Below, in pieces: positions 1 to 7,610 of a stretch of 64,000 nt of DNA. The position numbers and the translations under genes are program-made. Source of the stretch: Hyphomicrobium sp. (GTDB lineage: Bacteria > Pseudomonadota > Alphaproteobacteria > Rhizobiales > Hyphomicrobiaceae); contig JAEUME010000002.1 of the NCBI GenBank assembly GCA_016793445.1, positions 250,501 through 314,500 of the forward strand. Reading direction: 5' to 3'. The notes beneath the pieces are model-generated. The model made no database searches. It was not told the DNA's origin and worked only from the letters and a program-made list of their open reading frames with translations. Each line of letters opens with the position of its first letter. Within the stretch, counting starts at the first letter, position 1.

Positions 1-639
1 GCCGGCCGCGACCACAAGGAGTACCTGCTTGAGATCCTCGGCCCGGATCGCAAGATGATCCCCAAGACCACCGAGCCCTGGTGGAACTACGGCGAGAACC
101 CAGACCTCTACGCCATCAATACGGGGCGGCTGAGGAAGGTTATCGAGGTTGTCACGAAGGAAGCCGGCTGGGGCCGCAAGATGCCTCAGGGCAGCGGGCT
201 TGGTCTGGCCGCGCACCGCTCGTTCGTGTCTTACACGGCGGCGGTCGTTGAGGTCGCGATCGGTGACGGTGGACGCATCAAGATCCCCCGTGTCGACCTG
301 GCGATCGACTGCGGCGCGCATATCAATCCCGAGCGTATCCGTTCGCAGTTGGAGGGTGCGATCATCCAAGGTATCTCGGTTGCGATGTACTCGAACATCA
401 CCTTCAAGAATGGTGTTGTTCAGCAGACCAACTTCGATAGCTACGAGCTTGCGCGCATGGACATCGCCCCGCGCGAGGTGAGGATCCACCTTGTCGACTC
501 GACCGGCTACGATGCACCGCTTGGCGGCGTGGGCGAGCCGGGCGTGCCGCCGATCTCGCCGGCCATTGCCAATGCGATCTTCGCGGCGACCGGAAAGCGC
601 CTGCGCTCGCTGCCCGTCGGCAGCCAGCTCGCAAGCTGA
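1..639 (+). CDS. Molybdopterin-binding large subunit of a xanthine dehydrogenase/isoquinoline oxidoreductase-type hydroxylase, C-terminal part
   Basis: The reading frame is open from base 1, so the 5' end lies outside the window and only about 212 C-terminal residues are seen. Near the end is a GGVGEPGVPP stretch; in the xanthine oxidase family the Glu of this GEPG motif is the catalytic base next to the Mo centre. The short tail after it and the run of aliphatic residues around SPAIANAIF fit the IorB-like (isoquinoline 1-oxidoreductase beta) branch. It would hydroxylate a heterocycle or aldehyde with a separate 2Fe-2S subunit, probably encoded upstream. The substrate cannot be told. A strong hairpin terminator follows the stop. 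Confidence 0.85.
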   Translation, partial: AGRDHKEYLLEILGPDRKMIPKTTEPWWNYGENPDLYAINTGRLRKVIEVVTKEAGWGRKMPQGSGLGLAAHRSFVSYTAAVVEVAIGDGGRIKIPRVDLAIDCGAHINPERIRSQLEGAIIQGISVAMYSNITFKNGVVQQTNFDSYELARMDIAPREVRIHLVDSTGYDAPLGGVGEPGVPPISPAIANAIFAATGKRLRSLPVGSQLAS

Positions 640-671
640 TCCAGGCAAAGCGCGACAGGCAGACCAGACGA

Positions 672-705
672 AGCCGCCCCGGAGCAATCCGGGGCGGCTT
701 TTTTA
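672..705 (+). terminator. Rho-independent terminator after the molybdenum hydroxylase gene
   Basis: An 11-bp GC-rich perfect stem (AGCCGCCCCGG / CCGGGGCGGCT) with a 6-base loop is followed directly by a run of T on the plus strand. It lies between the convergent stops of the hydroxylase (639) and rimM (710). Confidence 0.85.
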
Positions 706-709
706 TCGG

Positions 710-1291
710 TCAGGCCGGGGGCTCGTCCTCGACTTCGGGCTCTTCGGCGGCTTTGGGTTCTTCCTCGCCGACGAGGTCGGGCATAACGACCACAAGATGA
801 CCTGCCGCGATATTGATTTGGGGAACGTTGGCGGCCGAGAACGCAACGTACTCGGTTTGCTTTGTCCCTGACTTGCGGATTTCCAGCAGATCGCCGGCAC
901 CGAAATTCGCCACGCTCACGATCTCGCCAATGACAGCTCCGGCCGAGTCGCGGGCTTCCAGGCCGATAAGGTCGGCGTGATAGTACTCCTGCGCATCCGT
1001 CTCAGGCAGGCGTTCGCGGCCGACGTAGAGATCGGTGCCGCGTAGAGCCTCCGCGCGGTTACGGTCGTTCACTCCGTCGATGCGCGCGATCACCCCTTTT
1101 GGGGTTGCCCGCACGGATTTGATCTTGAAGGTTTGCTTGCCTGTCTTGTCGCTGAGCCGGCCGTAAGCGGCGATGGCTTCGGGATCGCTCGTATAGGTGC
1201 GCAGCATTACCTCGCCACGTATGCCGTGCGCAGCTGCAATCGTCCCGAGCAGAACCCGGCGGGTTGAGGATTTGTCGCCATCGTATGTCAT
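710..1291 (-). CDS. rimM: Ribosome maturation factor RimM
   Basis: A 193-residue protein. The N-terminal RimM domain carries the signature HGIRGEV at residues 22-28, and a PRC-barrel follows from about residue 100 (YYHADLIGLEA). RimM binds S19 and helps mature the 30S head. The start is placed at the ATG giving MTYDGDK; a longer frame upstream has no RimM homology. The protein ends in a Glu/Pro-rich acidic tail, common in alphaproteobacteria. In most relatives rimM sits directly after rpsP and before trmD. Here a regulator gene lies between rpsP and rimM, and no trmD follows. Confidence 0.93.
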   Translation of the reverse strand: MTYDGDKSSTRRVLLGTIAAAHGIRGEVMLRTYTSDPEAIAAYGRLSDKTGKQTFKIKSVRATPKGVIARIDGVNDRNRAEALRGTDLYVGRERLPETDAQEYYHADLIGLEARDSAGAVIGEIVSVANFGAGDLLEIRKSGTKQTEYVAFSAANVPQINIAAGHLVVVMPDLVGEEEPKAAEEPEVEDEPPA

Positions 1292-1314
1292 GGCTGCGTC
1301 ATGCACCCCGGCGC

Positions 1315-1884
1315 TCAATCCGGCAAGGGTCCAAGAAAGCTGAGCTCGATACTTACGGGCTGGCCGGCGACCTCCACCGTGGAGCGCGACACCGGCTGGG
1401 CCTTGGCGATGTTGCAGGTGACGTTGAGCTTTGCGCCGCCCCGGCCGGCGGCATAACCGTTGATCAACGTGCCATCCGGTGGCACCTCGAGGCACAGTGT
1501 GATGACGTTCAAGCCCTTGCGGCGGTCGAAGCGGTAGGTTCCGTTGAACACGACGCCGTGCCGGTCGGAGCCAATGAGTTTGCCATTATGCAAAACGGCA
1601 AGCGCATGGTCGCACTCGTATTCGCTCATGGCGCGATACCCGATGCGGTAAAGCCCTTCGCCCAGCCGTTTGCCGCTGTCTTCCAGCCGCTCCAGCTCGG
1701 CCTCGCGAACCTTTTCGTCGGCGGCCGCAAGGAGCCGCAGGTATCCCGCGACTGCGCCAGGAAGAACTTGCCCGCTCTTGGCCCACTGATTGACGGTACG
1801 TATCGAGACATCGAGCAGCTTTGCCAACTCAGATTGGCGTAGGCCAAGCTTCTCGAGAGTCGGCTTCAAGTCATTCTGGGTCAT
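1315..1884 (-). CDS. Helix-turn-helix protein with a GrlR-like C-terminal domain
   Basis: A 189-residue protein. Residues about 10-50 form an XRE/sigma-like helix-turn-helix (LRQSELAKLLDVSIRTVNQW). Residues 50-80 are a charged helix. The C-terminal half starts with ALAVLHNGKLIGSD and GVVFNGTYRFD, resembling the beta-barrel (lipocalin-like) fold of GrlR, a negative regulator first described for enterobacterial type III secretion; no such secretion genes are nearby. It is probably a DNA-binding regulator with a ligand- or partner-binding barrel. It lies between rpsP and rimM, 23 bp upstream of rimM, so it is likely cotranscribed with rimM. Its target is unknown. Confidence 0.7.
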   Translation of the reverse strand: MTQNDLKPTLEKLGLRQSELAKLLDVSIRTVNQWAKSGQVLPGAVAGYLRLLAAADEKVREAELERLEDSGKRLGEGLYRIGYRAMSEYECDHALAVLHNGKLIGSDRHGVVFNGTYRFDRRKGLNVITLCLEVPPDGTLINGYAAGRGGAKLNVTCNIAKAQPVSRSTVEVAGQPVSIELSFLGPLPD

Positions 1885-1982
1885 TTGGCGCGCGACGTGT
1901 GCCGGGAAGAATCCAGCCGCACGGTATCAGAAATTCGACCCTAGCAGAACAAATGCATGCAAAGAATGCCCCAGACTTCCGT

Positions 1983-2098
1983 CTAGAGTGCTTTGCGGAA
2001 AAGTGGGAACCGGTTTTCCGATAAGAAGCACGACAAAACAAAAGCCTAGAGCCGTTCCGTTTTTGATGGAACCACGGAACGGCTCTAGGGCATTTCGC
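1983..2098 (-). repeat. Dispersed intergenic hairpin repeat, copy A (terminator-like)
   Basis: This shares two blocks with the element at 32414-32519, in opposite orientation: a hairpin with arms GAGCCGTTCCG/CGGAACGGCTC bounded by CTAG, and a second block containing AAAGTGGGAACCGGTTTTCC and ending in CTAG. Read on the minus strand the hairpin is followed by GCTTTTGTTTTG, so it can serve as the terminator for rpsP, whose stop is 35 bp upstream. Similar AACCGGTTTTCC-core repeats are, from memory, common between genes of Hyphomicrobiales. Confidence 0.8.
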
Positions 2099-2132
2099 TT
2101 TGCGGTGTTCAATGAGCGGTGCTGCGAAAGGC

Positions 2133-2504
2133 TTAGGCAGCGTCGCCGCTGGCAGCTTGCGCAGCCTTGGCGGCCTTCTCGGCTTCCGCTGCGGCGCGCT
2201 CCTGGGCTTTCTTCTTGGGCTTGGCCTTCTCGGGGTTGTTGGAGGGCGCGCGCTTGGCGAGGCCCTTTGCGTCAAGCAGGCGCAGGACGCGATCGGTGGG
2301 CTGAGCGCCAACGCCAAGCCAATGCTTCACACGCTCATCGAGCAGCTTGAGGCGCTCGGGGTTGTCCTTCTTGAGCATGGGATCGAAGGTGCCGATTTGC
2401 TCGATGTAACGGCCGTCGCGCGGGCTCGTGGCGTGGGCCACGACGACGTAGTAGTAGGGGCGCTTCTTGGAGCCGCCGCGCGAAAGGCGGATTTTGACTG
2501 CCAT
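2133..2504 (-). CDS. rpsP: 30S ribosomal protein S16
   Basis: A 123-residue protein. The S16 core occupies residues 1-85 (start [11 protein letters not shown], then RPYYYVVVA and the GTFDP segment). It is followed by an about 40-residue Lys/Ala/Glu-rich basic tail, an extension usual in alphaproteobacterial S16. It binds 16S rRNA early in 30S assembly. A purine-rich ribosome-binding site (AGGAGA) precedes the ATG. It is downstream of ffh on the same strand, as in other alphaproteobacteria. Confidence 0.97.
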   Translation of the reverse strand: MAVKIRLSRGGSKKRPYYYVVVAHATSPRDGRYIEQIGTFDPMLKKDNPERLKLLDERVKHWLGVGAQPTDRVLRLLDAKGLAKRAPSNNPEKAKPKKKAQERAAAEAEKAAKAAQAASGDAA

Positions 2505-2573
2505 TGTCTTCTCCTGGTTGTCTCTGTCTCTAAGGTGTGTTGGGCTCGAGTGATCGAGCCGTCTGTGGTGTCT

Positions 2574-4184
2574 TCACTTCTTTTTTCCCGGAAGACCGTG
2601 GATCTTCGGAAATCCGCCGCCAAGCCCGGGCAAGCCACCGCCGAGGCCTGGCAGGCCCTTGGGCAGTCCTAATCCGGAGAGGCCTTTAGCAGGCGTGCCG
2701 GTGCCAAGGTTGCCGCTCTTGAGCCTTTCCAGTTCCTGACGGGCCTCGGCAGGCAATTGTTCGAGCGCCTTGGGATCGAGCCGCGCCAGCTCCGCCTGCA
2801 TGGCGGCGAGTTCGTCGGCCGTGGGTGCAGCGCCCATACCGCCGCCAGGCAGGCCCATCATGGAGGCCATCTTACCCATCATGCCCTTGTTGCGGCCCAT
2901 CTGCTTCATCATCTCGGCCATCTGCATGTGCATTTTCAGCAGCTTGTTGATGTCCGCCGGTGTCGTGCCGGAGCCCGCCGCGATGCGCCGCTTGCGCTTG
3001 CCGTCGAGCACCTTGGGGTTGCGGCGCTCTTTCGGCGTCATGGACGAAATGATGGCGCGCTGGTGCTTGAGCGCCTTGTCCAGTCCGGCTTCGTTGATCT
3101 GGCCCTTGATCTTGCCGATACCGGGCAGCATGCCGAGCACGCCGCCCATGCCGCCGAGCTTTTCCATCTGCTTGAGCTGTTCGGCCATGTCTTCCAGGTC
3201 GAATGCGCCCTTCTTCATCTTCTCGGCGATCTTGGTCGCCTTCTCGACGTCGATGGTCTCCATTGCCTTCTCGACAAGAGAGATGACGTCGCCCTGGCCG
3301 AGGATGCGGCCTGCGATGCGCTTGGGGTCGAAGTCTTCCAGCGCGTCCCATTTTTCGCCCACGCCAAGCAGCTTGATCGGCTTGCCGGTAACCGCGCGCA
3401 TGGAGAGCGCAGCGCCGCCGCGACCGTCGCCGTCAGCGCGCGTCAGCACAATGCCGGTGACGCCGACGCGTCCATCGAATGCTTTCGCGGTGTTGACCGC
3501 ATCCTGGCCGGTCAGTGCGTCGGCGACGAGAAGAACCTCGTGCGGCTTCATCGCGGACTTGATGTCCGCGACCTCGTCCATCAGCTCTTCATCGATTGTG
3601 ACGCGGCCCGCAGTGTCGAAGATCACCACGTCATAGCCGCCGGTGCGGGCTGTTTCTTCCGCACGGCGCGCGATCTGGATCGGTGTCTGGCCCGCGATGA
3701 TGGGGAGTGTGGCGACCCCTGTCTGCTCGCCCAGGACGCGCAACTGCTCTTGGGCAGCCGGGCGGCGCGTGTCGAGCGACGCCATCAGCACTTTCTTCTT
3801 ATCCCGGTTGGTGAGGCGGTGGGCGATCTTGGCCGTTGTCGTTGTCTTGCCCGAGCCCTGCAGGCCGACCATCAGAATTCCGACCGGCGGCTGTGCGGCG
3901 AGGCTGACGGGGTCGGCGTTCGATCCCAGCATCGCGACAAGCTCGTCATAGACGATCTTGACGACCATCTGGCCTGGCTTGATCGAGCGCAGCACTTCCG
4001 CGCCGACGGCCTTGACCTTCACCTTCTCGATGAAATCCTTCACAACGTCGAGCGCGACGTCGGCTTCCAGCAGCGCGCGTCGCACCTCGCGCATGGCGTC
4101 GTTGACATCGGCTTCCGAGAGCGCGCCACGCCCCGTCAGCTTGTCGAGGACGCCGGATAGGCGGTCTTGCAGCGTCTGAAACAT
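2574..4184 (-). CDS. ffh: Signal recognition particle protein Ffh (SRP54)
   Basis: A 536-residue protein. The order is N domain (1-85), GTPase G domain with P-loop GLQGSGKTT at 108-116 and DTAGR, then the methionine-rich M domain that binds SRP RNA and signal sequences (Met-rich helices such as MHMQMAEMMKQM). It ends in an unusual Gly/Leu/Pro-rich tail (repeats of GLPGLGGG) and GKKK, making it longer than the about 450 residues of E. coli Ffh. The start is the ATG giving MFQTLQDRLS; the frame remains open upstream into the GST gene. It works with FtsY, also encoded in this window, in cotranslational membrane targeting. Confidence 0.96.
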   Translation of the reverse strand: MFQTLQDRLSGVLDKLTGRGALSEADVNDAMREVRRALLEADVALDVVKDFIEKVKVKAVGAEVLRSIKPGQMVVKIVYDELVAMLGSNADPVSLAAQPPVGILMVGLQGSGKTTTTAKIAHRLTNRDKKKVLMASLDTRRPAAQEQLRVLGEQTGVATLPIIAGQTPIQIARRAEETARTGGYDVVIFDTAGRVTIDEELMDEVADIKSAMKPHEVLLVADALTGQDAVNTAKAFDGRVGVTGIVLTRADGDGRGGAALSMRAVTGKPIKLLGVGEKWDALEDFDPKRIAGRILGQGDVISLVEKAMETIDVEKATKIAEKMKKGAFDLEDMAEQLKQMEKLGGMGGVLGMLPGIGKIKGQINEAGLDKALKHQRAIISSMTPKERRNPKVLDGKRKRRIAAGSGTTPADINKLLKMHMQMAEMMKQMGRNKGMMGKMASMMGLPGGGMGAAPTADELAAMQAELARLDPKALEQLPAEARQELERLKSGNLGTGTPAKGLSGLGLPKGLPGLGGGLPGLGGGFPKIHGLPGKKK

Positions 4185-4192
4185 GGTTCCTC

Positions 4193-4837
4193 TCAGGCTC
4201 CGGCGACGCGCAGCAGGTTGTAATCGACCATGACGTGGGTCTTGTAGGCAGGCCGCCCGGCGAGCCGCTTGTACCAGGACTCGACATTGGGCAGCCCCGG
4301 CCGCGCGATCGGAAGCGTGAAGTAGCGATACATCAGTGCGCCCGAGGAGATGTCGGCCATGGTTAGCGCGTCGCCCATGATATAGGGGCGGTTCATCAGC
4401 AAACCATCGAGGATGGCGAGTTTCTCTCCAACGCGCTGAATGGCAGTTTCGATCGCCTGCTGGTTGCGCTCCGCCGCCGGTGTGCGGATCAGCCCCATGA
4501 AGATCGTGGAGATGAGGGCCGGATAAAGCGTCGTGTCGGCCCAGGTCATCCACTGGTCAGCCACGGCGATCTGGGGCTCGCCCTTGGGCAGCAGGCTTGC
4601 TGCGCCATACTTGCGCGTCAGATAACGCACGATCGCTGCGCTCTCCCAGAGCGTGACGTCGCCGTCTTGAATTGTGGGCACCAGGCGGTTCGGATTGAGG
4701 GCTGCGTACTCGGGCTTATCGACGACGCCAAAGGCCCCGCCCGCATCGATGCGCTCATGCGGGATGCCGAGTTCCGTCACGGCCCACATGACCTTCTGAA
4801 CGTTGACGGATGTCGTACGGCCCCAGACTTTCAGCAC
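4193..4837 (-). CDS. Glutathione S-transferase family protein
   Basis: A 214-residue protein if started at the GTG at 4837, which has a GGAG ribosome-binding site 8 bases upstream; an in-frame ATG 33 bases earlier is possible but adds residues without homology. The N-terminal thioredoxin fold has GRTTSVNVQK near residue 6, with the likely catalytic Ser, and the glutathione-contacting ESAAIVRYL. The C-terminal all-helical domain has the DALTMADI N-capping motif. Only 8 bp separate it from ffh, so both are probably on one transcript. Substrate unknown. Confidence 0.88.
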   Translation of the reverse strand: MLKVWGRTTSVNVQKVMWAVTELGIPHERIDAGGAFGVVDKPEYAALNPNRLVPTIQDGDVTLWESAAIVRYLTRKYGAASLLPKGEPQIAVADQWMTWADTTLYPALISTIFMGLIRTPAAERNQQAIETAIQRVGEKLAILDGLLMNRPYIMGDALTMADISSGALMYRYFTLPIARPGLPNVESWYKRLAGRPAYKTHVMVDYNLLRVAGA

Positions 4838-5028
4838 TCTCGTTGCTCCACAGCGCGCCAGCCGGCGCAAAACAAAAACGCACCCGGGAGCGCAACGCGC
4901 TGCCGGATGTTGACCCCCTTGCCTCCCGGGGGCCGTCCCATGTCTTGGGAGGTCCCATGTGCAAGGCGGCGGCTCTGGGTCTCAGGGCCGTCGGATTTCG
5001 GGCTGTATGGGGGAAAAGACCCTGAAAG

Positions 5029-6009
5029 TCAACGCGCGGCAGATTGGCAGGGGCCAGGCGATGCCCGACAGTTCAGGGGGGTGACTGCACCGCTGGCACC
5101 GAATAGCTCCGCCGCCATCTCCCTGAACCACTTATGCCCTGGATCGTTGTGCGTGCGCGGGTGCCACGCCTCTAAGATATCATAGCTCAGCACCGGAAAC
5201 GGCAAGTCGTAGGCCTCGACCGTGTCGCCCATCATCACCGCCAGCCGCCGTGGCGCGGTCGCCACCAGATCCGAGTTCGTGAGCGTCCAAGGAACAATCA
5301 GGAACGACGGCACCGATGCGACCACCCGCCGTTTCCGCCCGACCAACGTCAGTTGATCGTCGAGCGGCCCCGACAGCCGGCCGCCTTCGGGCGAAATCGT
5401 GATGTGATCCAGCGAACAAAGCTCATCGATCGTCACTTTCCCTTTGCCGCGCGGATGTCCAATGCGTTGCAGTAGGCATAGAGTATCGGTGTAAAGCGGC
5501 TTTCCGCGCGCGGCCTCCGGTGTAACCTCTCTCCATGCAAACAGCAGGTCGGCTTCCGAGCGTTCAAGTTGCAGCCACGCCGTCGCTGGTTCGAACGGCA
5601 GCAACACAATGCGAATACCGGGCGCGATCTTTTGAATGGTATGCAGCAGCGGCACAGAGACAACCGTGTGCACATAGTCCGCCGCGATAATGCGGAACGT
5701 GCGCTGCGCTGTCGTCGGATCGAAGACCTGTTGTTCGGCAATCAGTGTTGAAAGCTGCTCGAGTAATTCATGCAGCGGCCCCTGCAACGCGCTGGCACGC
5801 GCCGTTGGCACCATGCTGCGCCCCGAGGGAACCAGAAGTTCATCCTCGAAAAGCGCCCGCAAGCGCGACAGCTGCGCCGACATCGCTGGCTGAGACAGGT
5901 TTAGGCGTTTGGCCGCGCGCGTGACGTTGCGCTCATCCAGCAGCGCATCCAGCGCCAAGAGCAGACCAAGATCCGCAGCTCTTATATCCATTTGATGGAT
6001 ACTAGACAT
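5029..6009 (-). CDS. LysR-family transcriptional regulator (NodD-like effector domain)
   Basis: About 326 residues from the ATG at 6009; other in-frame ATGs at 6027 and 5991 are possible and none has a clear ribosome-binding site. The winged helix-turn-helix is in the first 60 residues (NVTRAAKRLNLSQPAMSAQL), followed by a periplasmic-binding-protein-like effector domain. The MDIRAADLGLLLALDALL opening is typical of the NodD/PnbR-type branch. It is divergent from the small membrane protein gene at 6128 with inverted repeats between them, the usual LysR arrangement, so that gene is its most likely target. Confidence 0.88.
   Translation of the reverse strand: MSSIHQMDIRAADLGLLLALDALLDERNVTRAAKRLNLSQPAMSAQLSRLRALFEDELLVPSGRSMVPTARASALQGPLHELLEQLSTLIAEQQVFDPTTAQRTFRIIAADYVHTVVSVPLLHTIQKIAPGIRIVLLPFEPATAWLQLERSEADLLFAWREVTPEAARGKPLYTDTLCLLQRIGHPRGKGKVTIDELCSLDHITISPEGGRLSGPLDDQLTLVGRKRRVVASVPSFLIVPWTLTNSDLVATAPRRLAVMMGDTVEAYDLPFPVLSYDILEAWHPRTHNDPGHKWFREMAAELFGASGAVTPLNCRASPGPCQSAAR
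5985..6001. promoter_or_regulatory. Perfect inverted repeat at the lysR start
   Basis: TATCCAT-TTG-ATGGATA is a perfect 7-bp dyad over the first codons of the lysR gene. It may be an autoregulatory operator, or support for an upstream start. This is inference from symmetry only. Confidence 0.4.
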
Positions 6010-6016
6010 ACGAACA

Positions 6017-6035
6017 ATCGATTTCAATTATCGAT
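6017..6035. promoter_or_regulatory. Candidate LysR box between divergent genes
   Basis: ATCGATTTCAATTATCGAT contains ATCGAT on both sides of a 7-base spacer and fits the T-N11-A rule of LysR sites. It lies between the lysR gene and the divergent membrane-protein gene, where a LysR activator would be expected to bind. Confidence 0.5.
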
Positions 6036-6127
6036 CGGCCTGCGCCATCTTCCAATCACGCCAATCAGGGGCGCGCATCTGAGAGCCCGCTCCCAGCGCG
6101 CAAATTCCGATCGAAAGGAAACAGACA

Positions 6128-6547
6128 ATGAAACCGATCACACGCATTCTTGTCGCAGGAATCGCGCTGTTCATGCTGGCCAACGGCCTGGGCTTTTGGT
6201 TCGCCTATGATCAGATTTCACCCCTCTACCAGCTCGCCCTCGACAATCCACTGGCCCGAGCAGGAGTTCGCGCTGACATCGGCGGCTTTTTCCTCGTCGT
6301 TGCGGCCTTGACCAGCTACGCCGCCGCCAAGCGGAACCCGCAAGCAGCCATGATCGCCGCCGGCATGTTCCTCGTTGCCGTCACCGGCCGCTTGCTCAGC
6401 GTCGTTTTCGACGGTGCAGCTCCGCAAGGTACGTTGCCGATGCTCGTCGAGGCGACATCAGCCACCATTCTGCTCTGGTCGTCTCACGTCTGGTCGACGG
6501 AGGAGTCAGAAACCCAGCCGGGCCACTTCGTAACCAAGCTCAGCTAA
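6128..6547 (+). CDS. Small integral membrane protein, DUF4345-like
   Basis: A 139-residue protein with four predicted hydrophobic segments (about 5-27, 48-66, 73-92 and 105-122). The overall pattern resembles DUF4345 proteins of alphaproteobacteria, whose function is unknown. The ATG is preceded by GAAAGGAAACAGACA, a good ribosome-binding site. It is transcribed away from the LysR gene and probably controlled by it. Confidence 0.7.
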   Translation: MKPITRILVAGIALFMLANGLGFWFAYDQISPLYQLALDNPLARAGVRADIGGFFLVVAALTSYAAAKRNPQAAMIAAGMFLVAVTGRLLSVVFDGAAPQGTLPMLVEATSATILLWSSHVWSTEESETQPGHFVTKLS

Positions 6548-6639
6548 ATCGAGCCACTGTTGGAGAAGCGCGCCCTCTTGCCCAGTCCTGGCGGCCAGAG
6601 GGCGCAATGCCATCTGCGCTGCAGCGCTTCTAATAGTCT

Positions 6640-7203
6640 TTAGAACCGGTAGCCGTAGCGGACGCCGATGCGGTCCAAGCCTTCATTATAGTCCATCGTG
6701 TAGGCGTTGGACGTGTGCTCGAAGTAAACCGAAAGGTCGTTGTGGTCATCCAAATGGACGCCGACCTCAGCGGGGATGTGGAAAAGCACACGCGATCCCA
6801 GCCATTTAGCGTCGGTCTTAGGCGGGCCGGTTTCACCGTCGTGGACCGCCGCACCCAAACCTACGCCGAAGAACAGCCGGTCACAGTCGATCTGCCAGCG
6901 GGCGTCCGCATAGGCGTGGCTGGTGTCGCCATTGGTGTTGATCGACGCGCCGATGACCGGGCGGATCGCGCCGCCAAACACCATCAGGGCGGGCTCGAAT
7001 TGGGCCTCCACGTTCAGGTCGACCCAGCGATCCTCCACGGAGAACCCGCTCCACAGATCGGGCACGTCGTGGGCCAGTACGCCGGCCCTGACTGCGTAGA
7101 GCAGATCGTCAGCCAGCGCGGGAAGTCCATCCGCCACAAGCAGGAACAGGCCAAGCGCCAGGGCGCACGCATGAGCAAACTTTGACAGGTGCGTCGAAGT
7201 CAT
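6640..7203 (-). CDS. Acyloxyacyl hydrolase (PagL-like lipid A 3-O-deacylase family)
   Basis: 187 residues from the ATG at 7203, which gives a clean signal peptide (hydrophobic core ALALGLFLLVADGLPALA, then D). The rest is beta-rich and ends in an aromatic residue (RYGYRF), as outer-membrane barrels do. The family catalytic site His-x-Ser-Asn is present (YFEHTSNA). Counting from that His, the position of PagL's catalytic Glu (His+14) is Asp here (EGLDRIG). The family removes the 3-O-acyl chain from lipid A in the outer membrane; activity of this copy is uncertain because of the Glu-to-Asp change. Confidence 0.75.
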   Translation of the reverse strand: MTSTHLSKFAHACALALGLFLLVADGLPALADDLLYAVRAGVLAHDVPDLWSGFSVEDRWVDLNVEAQFEPALMVFGGAIRPVIGASINTNGDTSHAYADARWQIDCDRLFFGVGLGAAVHDGETGPPKTDAKWLGSRVLFHIPAEVGVHLDDHNDLSVYFEHTSNAYTMDYNEGLDRIGVRYGYRF

Positions 7204-7610
7204 CGGGAGGACCGGCATCCTTAACTGCAATGCGGGAAACTTGCCGCGCTTTGCGCATGGCGGCAATGGCCCCGCGAACATTGTTTAACCCGGTGCCTTT
7301 TGGACCTCAGTTATGCTCATAAACGCAGGCGTCGAGACCGCGCTGGTCGCAGGTTTGGTCCGGACATCAAGCTTGGGTTCGCCCTTTCATGCGCTCGAAC
7401 GCGCGCGCGAGTTTGAAGACGCGGCGCTGGCGTTCGCGCTCAGCGGGGGTGAGCACAATGCAGCCAATACAGATGCAGGGACGGCGCACACCGGTATAGG
7501 CGAGCCCTAAAATGCTTCGCGCTGGGCGCATGGGCGCCATGCCCGGTCTCTCAGGGCGCACAGAGTAGACGGGCCGGCCAATGAATTGCCTAGCCCGCTT
7601 TCGGAAAGGG
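7204..7610. other. Poorly coding interval with one doubtful small ORF
   Basis: About 400 bases between the PagL-like gene and the DUF2189 gene. The only candidate is a leftward frame ending at 7367. It could start at 7543 (MAPMRPARS) or further upstream at 7687, overlapping the DUF2189 gene. It includes CICIGCIVL and a basic ERERQRR helix. No family is recognised and no ribosome-binding site decides a start, so it is not called as a gene. Confidence 0.35.

Noticed and set aside
2757..4160. A 467-residue open frame on the plus strand
   Set aside because: It is the antisense shadow of ffh: His/Leu/Asp-rich composition, no family, and the opposite strand is clearly Ffh.
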